Source: CAWEFA01 sp963851385 (GTDB lineage: Bacteria; Bacteroidota; Bacteroidia; Bacteroidales; DTGW01). From it: a DNA stretch of 64,000 nt. The stretch spans positions 31,403 to 95,402 of the forward strand of contig CAWKPE010000019.1 in NCBI GenBank assembly GCA_963851385.1. The letters are read 5' to 3'. Made by a program: the position numbers and the translations under genes. Each line of letters begins with the position of its first letter. Positions within the stretch are counted from its first letter, which is position 1. Below the pieces are notes generated by a model. It was given only the letters and a program-made list of their open reading frames with translations, did not search any database and had not been told where the DNA came from. This document shows, in pieces, positions 57,724 through 64,000 of the stretch.

Positions 57724-60700
57724 ATGAGTATTCACTCTGTCAAACAGTACCAATCCGAAGTTGAAAAAATTATTGATTTTGGAGGGAGCAAGAATGAAAC
57801 CGCCATTCGTAGTGCTTTCTATAATCTATTAAATGAATATGCTAGACAAAAGGGGCTGATTCTTATTCCTGAAATTACCATTAAAACTTCAAAAGGTAAA
57901 AATGTTACTCCAGATGGAACTTTGAAAGATTCTTTGCGATTGGATTGGGGTTATTGGGAAAGTAAAGATGAGGCTGATAATATTGATGAGGAAATTGATA
58001 AAAAATTTAAAAAAGGATACCCTAAAGACAATATACTTTTCGAGGATAGTAAAACTGCTATTTTAATTCAGCAAGAAAATGAGGTAATGAGAATTTCTAT
58101 GAGCGATGCTGATGCACTCGACAGAATTATAAAAGAGTTTATAGGTTACGAACGTCCTGAAGTTCAAAATTTTCATAAAGCGATAGAATTATTTAAACAG
58201 GATATACCGAATGTTACAAGTGTTTTACGGGGCATTATAATTGCACAGGAAAAAACAAATATAAAATTTAAGGAAGCTGAAAATAAATTTTGGGAGCTTT
58301 GTAAGGTGAGTATCAATCCCGAAATATCAATTGATGATATTCGGGAAATGATGATTCAACATATCCTTACTGAAGATATTTTTAATACTATTTTTGGTGA
58401 AACACAGTTTCATCGTGAAAACAACATAGCACGTGAACTCGAACAGGTAATCCTTACTTTCTTTACTGGCAATACAAAACATATTGCTTTAGGAACAATT
58501 CAACATTATTACAATGCTATTAATGCAGCAGCTGCCCAAATTGCTGACCATCACGAAAAGCAAAAGTTCCTGAAAGTGGTTTATGAAATATTTTACAAAA
58601 GTTACAATCCCAAAGCAGCAGATCGTTTAGGCGTTGTTTATACTCCAAATGAGATCGTACAATTTATGATTAAAAGTACTGATTATCTTTTGTATCACCA
58701 TTTTGGTAAAGGAATAGAAGATAAGGGAGTAGAGATACTTGACCCAGCATCAGGCACTGGAACATATATTTGTGATATTATTGATTATATAAGTAAAGAT
58801 AAATTACCTTACAAATACGAAAATGAAATTCATGCCAATGAAATAGCAATCTTACCTTACTATATTGCGAACCTCAACATTGAATATACCTATAAGCAAA
58901 AAACAGGATCGTATAAAGAATTTCAAAATTTATGTTTTGTTGATACATTAGACAATGTTTTCGCAAATCTTGGAAAAGATAAAGCATTTCAAAAAGATAT
59001 GTTTGCAATGACAATCGAAAACCTTGATCGAATTAAAAGGCAAAATAGTAAAAAAATATCTGTTGTGATTGGCAATCCCCCTTATAATGCCAATCAAATG
59101 AACGAAAACGACAATAATAAAAATCGTTCTTATTTTCTTACAGAAACAACCGAAGCCAAGAAACGTTTGCATAGTCAAAGTTCAGGGAAAAAGGGAATTG
59201 GAGTCGATGATAGAATTAAAGAAACGTTTATCGCAGAAAGTACAGCACAAAAAACAAAAGTATATGACATGTATGCCCGATTTTATCGTTGGGCAATGGA
59301 TAGAATAAATGATAACGGAATTATTGCATTTATAACAAACCGTTCATTTATAGATAGTCGAACTTTTGATGGTTTCAGGAAATGTGTTCAGAATGATTTT
59401 GATTATGCTTATATTATAGATACCAAAAGCGATGTAAGGGCAAATCCAAAAATAGCGGGTACAACCCATAATATTTTTGGCATACAAACAGGTGTTGCAA
59501 TTATGTTATTAATTAAAAAGGCAAAGAGGGAAAACCCAGTATGCCAAATAAAATATATTGCATTAGATGATTTTTGGCGTAAAGAAGTAAAACTTCAATG
59601 GATTTCTTCAAACTCTTTAAAAGATATTCCTTTTGAAAATATTTGTCCGGATAAAAATAATAGCTGGATTAATTTAGTCGAAAATGATTGGGAAAAACTT
59701 ATTCCTATTGTTTCGGATGATAATTTATGTGTTTTTTCGAAGTATTTTTTGGGGGTAGCAACAAATCGTGACGAATGGGTTTATCAGATTGAAAAGGAAA
59801 CTTTAGAGAGGCAAATGCGCTATTTTATTGAAAAATATAATTCTTTGTTAAGGATAAATGTTAACTCATTCCCAAATGATATAAAATGGAGTGAAACTTT
59901 AAAGCGTAATTTCGAGTTAAAAAGAACTATTAAATTTAATAAATCAAAAATAATTAAGTCTTTCTATAAGCCTTATAATTATAGATACTTTTATTCTGAA
60001 AAATTGGTAAATGATAGGTTGACTGGAAATCATTCTGACTTTTTTGGTGTAGATTATGATTTGAATAATTTGTGTTTTGGTGTGATAGGTAAAGATACTG
60101 TTATTCCATTTTCTACCGTGTCATTTTATTGTATAAATGATTTAAAATCATTGAGTAATGCAGCGGGAGGGAATAAAACATTTGCACTTTACAGATACGA
60201 TAAAGCAGGTAATAAAATAGATAATATTAACGATTGGGGTTTACAAGAATTCAGAGAACATTATGAATTAGATAAAAAGAAAAAGTTTGACAATGATTAT
60301 ATGAGAAAACATCATGTGCTTACAAATTCGTTTTTTAAAATAACCAAAGAAAATATCTTCCATTATGTTTATGCAATATTGCATAATCCGGATTATCGTC
60401 AAAAATACGAGCTAAATTTAAAGCGTGATTTTCCTCGGATACCTTTTTATGATGATTTTTATAAATGGGTAAAATGGGGCAAAGTCCTAATGAATTTGCA
60501 TATAAATTATGAAACCGTTAAACCTTATAAATTAAAAGAAATTACTGAAAAAGGTTTTGAAAACCCAAAACCCAAACTCAAAGCAGATAAAGAAACTGGC
60601 ACAATAATTTTAGATGAGGCTTCAACTTTAATAGGTATACCAAAAGAGGCATGGTATTACAAACTTGGAAACCGTTCAGCCCTTGAATGGATACTTGACC

Positions 60701-60864
60701 AATACAAAGAAAAGAAACCTTCTGATCCTACCATTGCCGAAAAGTTCAATACTTATCGTTTTGCAGATTATAAAAAACAAGTAATTGATTTACTTAAACG
60801 GGTTTGCACTGTTAGTGTCGAGACAATGAAAATTGTTGAGGAAATGAAAAAAACTAAAATTTAA
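57724..60864 (+). CDS. Single-chain restriction-modification enzyme (type IIG / ISP-like, N6-adenine methyltransferase)
   Basis: Start at ATG 57724 (TTG 57712 would add four residues), 1046 residues. The N-terminal nuclease domain has P-D-G-T-L (about 63-67) followed by W-E-S-K-D (E79-x-K81), a PD-(D/E)-x-K pair. The middle has the methyltransferase motif I D-P-A-S-G-T-G-T-Y (about 340) and motif IV N-P-P-Y (about 451). The C-terminal 400 residues with Y-K-P-Y-N-Y-R-Y-F-Y form the target-recognition part. No helicase region is present, unlike classical ISP enzymes. It should both methylate adenine in a host recognition site and cut unmodified DNA. It is the clearest defence gene of the element. 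Confidence 0.85.
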   Translation: MSIHSVKQYQSEVEKIIDFGGSKNETAIRSAFYNLLNEYARQKGLILIPEITIKTSKGKNVTPDGTLKDSLRLDWGYWESKDEADNIDEEIDKKFKKGYPKDNILFEDSKTAILIQQENEVMRISMSDADALDRIIKEFIGYERPEVQNFHKAIELFKQDIPNVTSVLRGIIIAQEKTNIKFKEAENKFWELCKVSINPEISIDDIREMMIQHILTEDIFNTIFGETQFHRENNIARELEQVILTFFTGNTKHIALGTIQHYYNAINAAAAQIADHHEKQKFLKVVYEIFYKSYNPKAADRLGVVYTPNEIVQFMIKSTDYLLYHHFGKGIEDKGVEILDPASGTGTYICDIIDYISKDKLPYKYENEIHANEIAILPYYIANLNIEYTYKQKTGSYKEFQNLCFVDTLDNVFANLGKDKAFQKDMFAMTIENLDRIKRQNSKKISVVIGNPPYNANQMNENDNNKNRSYFLTETTEAKKRLHSQSSGKKGIGVDDRIKETFIAESTAQKTKVYDMYARFYRWAMDRINDNGIIAFITNRSFIDSRTFDGFRKCVQNDFDYAYIIDTKSDVRANPKIAGTTHNIFGIQTGVAIMLLIKKAKRENPVCQIKYIALDDFWRKEVKLQWISSNSLKDIPFENICPDKNNSWINLVENDWEKLIPIVSDDNLCVFSKYFLGVATNRDEWVYQIEKETLERQMRYFIEKYNSLLRINVNSFPNDIKWSETLKRNFELKRTIKFNKSKIIKSFYKPYNYRYFYSEKLVNDRLTGNHSDFFGVDYDLNNLCFGVIGKDTVIPFSTVSFYCINDLKSLSNAAGGNKTFALYRYDKAGNKIDNINDWGLQEFREHYELDKKKKFDNDYMRKHHVLTNSFFKITKENIFHYVYAILHNPDYRQKYELNLKRDFPRIPFYDDFYKWVKWGKVLMNLHINYETVKPYKLKEITEKGFENPKPKLKADKETGTIILDEASTLIGIPKEAWYYKLGNRSALEWILDQYKEKKPSDPTIAEKFNTYRFADYKKQVIDLLKRVCTVSVETMKIVEEMKKTKI

Positions 60865-60891
60865 TTACAATTAATTGGTATTCAATCAAAT

Positions 60892-62412
60892 TTATTTCTT
60901 AATTTCTTCAAAGATTTTTCTCAATTGATTTGATTTTAATATGTCAATAACGTCGAGATTAATATTTTCAGCGATAGTTTTTAGTAGTCTAGAAAGATCG
61001 CATGAATAGCTTATAAGTCTCATAAAAATGTCACCTTGTTCAATGTCAGTAGAATCAAATATTAATTCAATTTTTTCTGTTCCCCAAATTGCTACTGCCC
61101 TCCAAATATACTTTGGAAAATTAGATTCCAAAATTTCTATCTTTTGTTTTTCATCAAGTATATCTGAATTGAATATTTCAACTTTAAAATCATTATTGTT
61201 GGATAAAAAAATATCCCATTCGATATTAGAAACCCCTATATTTATATGATTATTAATAGTTTTAATTACATCATCCAAATGATAAATCATCAATAGAATA
61301 ACTTCAAAAGGTATTCTTATTTTATGATATAATGGAATAATTAAAATCTCAGGTTGTCCCTTTACATTTCCAATAATCCCATTGTCATCTGCCCATGAAG
61401 TTGAAAAACAATTGTCATTTCTATTTAATTCCATTCTGGCAAATGGACCAATTTGATCGTCATGTGCGTAAATCTTTTCAATCTTTGAACTTGTAAGTAA
61501 AAAATCTTGACCATTGAATTTTTTTAGATTACTACCTAAATTGTATCCAGTAATTGTTACTGCATGTTTTCCTAAAACAATACCTTTTGTGCTACAATCA
61601 ATAAGATTCATTCCAAGTACTAAAGGTATCTTAGCTTTATGATAGGCATATACAGTAGCTTTTACATTGTCGTAATTACTTGCATTTATTAGAAATGGTT
61701 CAAGGCCGACATTTCTTATGGCATGTGCCATTTGTTCAGCTGTAAGGCCTTTATTTGGAAAATGTCTGTTAGCATAAGGGAAATATTTCAAAGCATTTTT
61801 CGTTATTTCAACTGGCGATGGAATTGAATGTTGAAATAACACACCTGTCGATTGAAATGCAGTCCAAATTGCACTTGAAGCACATGCAGAAACAATGCTG
61901 TCTTGTTCTTGATAAGCAATTGAACTTACAGTTAGATTTATACCAAAAAGATTAACGTTATAGATTCGAATGAATGGAAAATACCTGTTATTCTCATAAG
62001 GATAGGTCTTTAAGCACGTTCGCCCAATAAAGGTTTTTGGTAATGGCTTTAAAACAATAAATCCTAAATAGCTTGATTGTAATGAATTTGAATCAAATTT
62101 TGAACTTTTCCTATTAAGGATAGCCCTAAATTCATCATTAGTAAATTGAGAAGTAAAAAAGTGAAGTCGTGAGCAAAATCTATTATAAGGCTTAAAGCTT
62201 TTTACGTAATATGATGAATAATCCTCTAAATAATCTTTGTCCACATACTCCTCTTCAACAATTATAGACTGGGCGCATAATTTTTCAAAATACTGCCCAA
62301 AATAAAGTATGTGTAATTTCTTTTTTAATAAATGAAGAGGTGTTTTTGTTTTGTTTGAAAATAAAGCTTCTAAGCTATTTTTTGAATACTCAATAATTGT
62401 AAAAGAACTCAT
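60892..62412 (-). CDS. Papain/C39-like cysteine peptidase
   Basis: A 506-residue protein. The catalytic core has Cys 177 in S-A-C-A-S-S-A-I-W, His 283 in G-K-H-A-V-T-I-T-G-Y, and an acidic Y-A-H-D-D-Q-I-G-P-F (Asp 318/319). This Cys...His...Asp order with the loops between matches papain-like C39 peptidases. A 170-residue N-terminal region of unknown fold precedes it, and a 170-residue C-terminal region follows. There is no ABC transporter or signal peptide, so it is cytosolic and not a classical bacteriocin processor. It is transcribed toward the restriction gene, with the small 58-residue gene directly upstream. Confidence 0.7.
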   Translation of the reverse strand: MSSFTIIEYSKNSLEALFSNKTKTPLHLLKKKLHILYFGQYFEKLCAQSIIVEEEYVDKDYLEDYSSYYVKSFKPYNRFCSRLHFFTSQFTNDEFRAILNRKSSKFDSNSLQSSYLGFIVLKPLPKTFIGRTCLKTYPYENNRYFPFIRIYNVNLFGINLTVSSIAYQEQDSIVSACASSAIWTAFQSTGVLFQHSIPSPVEITKNALKYFPYANRHFPNKGLTAEQMAHAIRNVGLEPFLINASNYDNVKATVYAYHKAKIPLVLGMNLIDCSTKGIVLGKHAVTITGYNLGSNLKKFNGQDFLLTSSKIEKIYAHDDQIGPFARMELNRNDNCFSTSWADDNGIIGNVKGQPEILIIPLYHKIRIPFEVILLMIYHLDDVIKTINNHINIGVSNIEWDIFLSNNNDFKVEIFNSDILDEKQKIEILESNFPKYIWRAVAIWGTEKIELIFDSTDIEQGDIFMRLISYSCDLSRLLKTIAENINLDVIDILKSNQLRKIFEEIKK

Positions 62413-62413
62413 T

Positions 62414-62590
62414 TTACAAAGTATATGGCTCTTTAATCAGGTTAGGATTAACAACTATCATATTTTCTATAAACTTTTCTGTTTTTTCCTTTTGTGCTGC
62501 ATTTTTTTCAAAATCAGACGAAGTTGAATTTCTGAGCCATTCAGAAATCTTCTGAAGGTTTTCCTCAGTAATTTTTTTATTTTTTTCCAT
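62414..62590 (-). CDS. 58-residue small protein paired with the peptidase
   Basis: ATG 62590 to TAA 62414-62416, 58 residues. Highly charged helical sequence: K-I-T-E-E-N-L-Q-K-I-S-E-W-L-R, then S-D-F-E-K-N-A-A-Q-K-E-K-T-E-K, ending N-P-N-L-I-K-E-P-Y-T-L. Its stop is one base from the peptidase ATG, so the two are translated together. It could be a substrate, inhibitor or antitoxin-like partner of the peptidase. Confidence 0.6.
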   Translation of the reverse strand: MEKNKKITEENLQKISEWLRNSTSSDFEKNAAQKEKTEKFIENMIVVNPNLIKEPYTL

Positions 62591-62656
62591 ATAGTTTTAG
62601 TGTTTTTAGGTAGCTAAATTCCGATACTATAACTAGTTGCACTATAAATATCGCAC

Positions 62657-62664
62657 CAAATATA
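62657..62664 (-). promoter_or_regulatory. Probable -7 element for the small-protein/peptidase operon
   Basis: TATATTTG on the minus strand (62664 down to 62657) fits TAnnTTTG, 66 bases upstream of the ATG at 62590. No good -33 partner is visible. Confidence 0.4.
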
Positions 62665-63039
62665 GTATAAAAGAAACAAATTAACATTAATAGTGTTACG
62701 CAGAATTACATTAAATACTAAATTAATATTAATTCTTTAATAAAACAAGTGTTCATTTTTTAATCATAGTCTCTAAAAATCTTATGTACTTTGTATTTTT
62801 AAAAAAATCATTGTAATCATAGAATTTAAAATGATTTATAAATTATCATTGTTGACCTATCAGTGCAATCATTATCAGATTAAGTACAATTAATCTATTC
62901 AATAAATATTAGTTATTATATTTGAAACTTATGAAAATATCAATTAGGTAGGTTGAGGTCTTAAAGTGTACGCAATGGTGTACGTATTTAAAAAATTTAC
63001 ATTATAAACTACTGATTTATAACGCATAATAAAATTGTT
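62665..63039. other. Non-coding right end of the element with GTGTACG motifs
   Basis: About 370 bases without a gene. It contains GTGTACG at 62966-62972 and GTGTACGTA at 62978-62986, the same motif as the inverted repeat at the integrase start, so these may be integrase arm-binding sites. Confidence 0.5.
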
Positions 63040-63054
63040 TAGTAGCCCGTAGGG
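63040..63054. repeat. attR: 15-bp direct repeat at the tRNA-Glu 3' end
   Basis: TAGTAGCCCGTAGGG, identical to 48604-48618. Twelve of its bases are the acceptor end of tRNA-Glu, so the tRNA stays complete after integration. Confidence 0.85.
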
Positions 63055-63116
63055 GACTCGAACCCCTGATTTCAAGAATGAAAATCTTGCGTCCTAACCA
63101 GCTAGACGAACGGGCC
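63043..63116 (-). tRNA. tRNA-Glu (TTC anticodon)
   Basis: Folds as a standard tRNA on the minus strand: acceptor GGCCCGT pairs with ACGGGCT (one G-T), a D-arm GTCTAGCTGG..., anticodon stem CAAGA/TCTTG with loop TTTTCAT (anticodon TTC), and T-arm AGGGG/CCCCT with TTCGAGT. The CCA end is not encoded, as in many Bacteroidota. Its 3' end is the integration site. Confidence 0.95.
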
Positions 63117-63207
63117 ATTTTTAATTTAGAGCTGCAAAAGTAGAAACTTTTTTTATAGGTTAAAAGGTTTTTTGAAAAATTTGATATTTTGAAATCTAAT
63201 GTACAAT

Positions 63208-63252
63208 AAAATGCCTGTAAAATCTATTTTTATAGAGATATTACAGGCATTT
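63208..63252 (-). terminator. Terminator downstream of the beta-barrel gene
   Basis: 12-bp perfect arms AAATGCCTGTAA (about 63209-63220) and TTACAGGCATTT (63241-63252), with additional inner pairing. It sits 46 bases past the stop of the minus-strand gene at 63298 and could also stop transcription from the right toward the tRNA. Confidence 0.65.
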
Positions 63253-63297
63253 ATTTAGTTTTAATAACTATCTGTTGTTGCTTAAAAGTATTCTAAA

Positions 63298-63756
63298 TTA
63301 AAATGTAAACCTTGCAGATAATCCAAAAATTCCCAAAGTATTATCAGCTGTTACTTTTGGTGTAATTAGAAGAGCCGGCATCCAATCAATAGTCAATTCA
63401 ACAGGAATATCTTTAAATCTATAACACAAACCTAATGCTCCCCTGATTCCTGCTGCAGTCTGGTTCCCTCCGGAAGCTATCAAAATACCACCTCCATAGA
63501 AAAAACAAAAATTTCCAGATCTATTTATTGAACGATATTTCTCATATAATCCTGAAATGATTACGCCACCTGAAGGAAACTCTGCAATTCCTTCCAGGGT
63601 TGTTCCTCTGCTAAAATGGTGACTTAATGTAATCCCTATCGTGGTCTGATTCTGCCATGATGATATCCTGATGCCCAGACCAGTACTACCCCCGGCATAA
63701 ATACTTGTGCCAATTATACAAGCAATTACAAAAGTTGTAAGTTTTTTTATTCTCAT
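63298..63756 (-). CDS. Small outer-membrane beta-barrel-like protein
   Basis: A 152-residue protein with a signal peptide (about 1-21, ending S-I-Y-A-G). The mature part has alternating hydrophobic strands and Gly-rich turns (G-L-G-I-R-I-S, Y-G-G-G-I-L-I-A-S-G-G, A-A-G-I-R-G-A-L-G-L-C-Y-R-F) and ends with aromatic Phe, as outer-membrane barrels do. The exact family is unknown. It lies 11 bases downstream of the mpl gene on the same strand and may be co-transcribed. Confidence 0.72.
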   Translation of the reverse strand: MRIKKLTTFVIACIIGTSIYAGGSTGLGIRISSWQNQTTIGITLSHHFSRGTTLEGIAEFPSGGVIISGLYEKYRSINRSGNFCFFYGGGILIASGGNQTAAGIRGALGLCYRFKDIPVELTIDWMPALLITPKVTADNTLGIFGLSARFTF

Positions 63757-63767
63757 AGTCTATATAT

Positions 63768-64000
63768 TTAATTGTTTAATATTTCTGCAACAAATTTAGT
63801 AAAATCTATTCCATCAAAATTTCCTGAGCTCATAAGTAATAGATTTTTATTCTTCCATTCTATTGTCTTTAATTCATCAACTAAAGCCTTTGAATCCGTG
63901 AAGACTTTGAGGTGTTTTGTCGAAAATGCATTAGCAACAACATCCGATGATAATGGCTTTAACTGTTTTGCTTTATTGACACTTGGATTGAAATAAACAT
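63768..64000 (-). CDS. mpl: UDP-N-acetylmuramate:L-alanyl-gamma-D-glutamyl-meso-diaminopimelate ligase, C-terminal part
   Basis: The last 77 codons of a gene that continues beyond the right edge. The frame reads V-Y-F-N-P-S-V-N-K-A-K-Q-L-K-P-L, K-H-L-K-V-F-T-D-S-K-A-L and N-L-L-L-M-S-S-G-N-F-D-G-I-D-F, the typical C-terminus of Mpl, which joins recycled murein tripeptide to UDP-MurNAc. TAA is at 63768-63770. A plus-strand open frame on the other side (63772-63996) is a shadow of this gene. Confidence 0.8.
   Translation of the reverse strand, partial: VYFNPSVNKAKQLKPLSSDVVANAFSTKHLKVFTDSKALVDELKTIEWKNKNLLLMSSGNFDGIDFTKFVAEILNN

Larger units (their letters stand above)
48604..63054. mobile_element. 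Integrated genomic island in tRNA-Glu with restriction and other cargo
   Basis: A 14.4-kb element flanked by 15-bp direct repeats (48604-48618 and 63040-63054), the right copy overlapping the 3' end of tRNA-Glu. It has a tyrosine integrase just inside the left end, a replication/maintenance-like set (HTH protein, polymerase-like protein, non-coding repeats), and cargo with a restriction-modification enzyme. I see no relaxase, coupling protein or conjugation genes, so it may be mobilised by other elements or be a remnant. All its genes look intact. Confidence 0.82.

Noticed and set aside
63772..63996. Plus-strand open frame at the right edge
   Set aside because: Antisense shadow of the mpl C-terminus, which matches its family well on the minus strand.

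Overview
The window is AT-rich chromosomal DNA from a member of the Bacteroidota. I infer this from TonB-dependent receptors with carboxypeptidase-regulatory domains, DUF4249 lipoproteins beside them, a type IX secretion C-terminal sorting domain, an ECF sigma / anti-sigma pair, Bacteroidota-style TAnnTTTG promoter elements and a Bacteroidota-type tyrosine integrase. No rRNA genes or CRISPR arrays were seen. One tRNA (Glu, TTC) is present.

Layout: 1-5.3 kb holds the end of a membrane glycosyltransferase-like gene, an unknown cytosolic protein, an FLVCR-like MFS carrier and a CrtI-like FAD oxidoreductase. 5.3-12.2 kb is a four-gene envelope cluster (TonB receptor, DUF4249 lipoprotein, MG2-type surface protein, small secreted protein). 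Every gene in it is broken by frameshifts, at least about 13 in total. 12.3-30.5 kb holds a TPR protein, a MocR regulator divergent from ilvE, a DUF362 / T9SS protein, a propeller lipoprotein, an alcohol dehydrogenase, a SiaC-like protein, a large GH2 glycosidase, a lactonase-fold lipoprotein and a sigma/anti-sigma operon. 30.5-48.5 kb holds a compact promoter/small-ORF/terminator unit, a QueG-like Fe-S protein, a DUF5916 protein (frameshifted), a GC-richer interspersed repeat, a DUF6515 protein, a second TonB-type receptor, a frameshifted histidine kinase, a TPR-SpoIIE phosphatase, an intact TonB receptor/DUF4249 pair and a lipoprotein.

48.6-63.05 kb is a 14.4-kb integrated element. It is bounded by a 15-bp direct repeat that copies the 3' end of the tRNA-Glu gene at the right border. 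The left half carries the integrase, an unknown 405-aa protein, an HTH protein behind a four-half-site operator, a protein with motif A/B/C signatures of family-A polymerases, and a duplicated non-coding block with alternating CG tracts. The right half is cargo: a coupled membrane/coiled-coil + vWA lipoprotein module, a single-chain restriction-modification enzyme and an opposing small-protein + cysteine-peptidase pair. No relaxase or conjugation gene is visible, so the element looks non-self-transmissible. The tRNA's likely original terminator is now stranded on the far (left) side of the element.

The right edge returns to core genes: a small beta-barrel protein and the C-terminus of the Mpl murein-peptide ligase. 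The element's genes are intact, while frameshifts occur only in the flanking chromosome. All functional names rest on motif reading without database searches.
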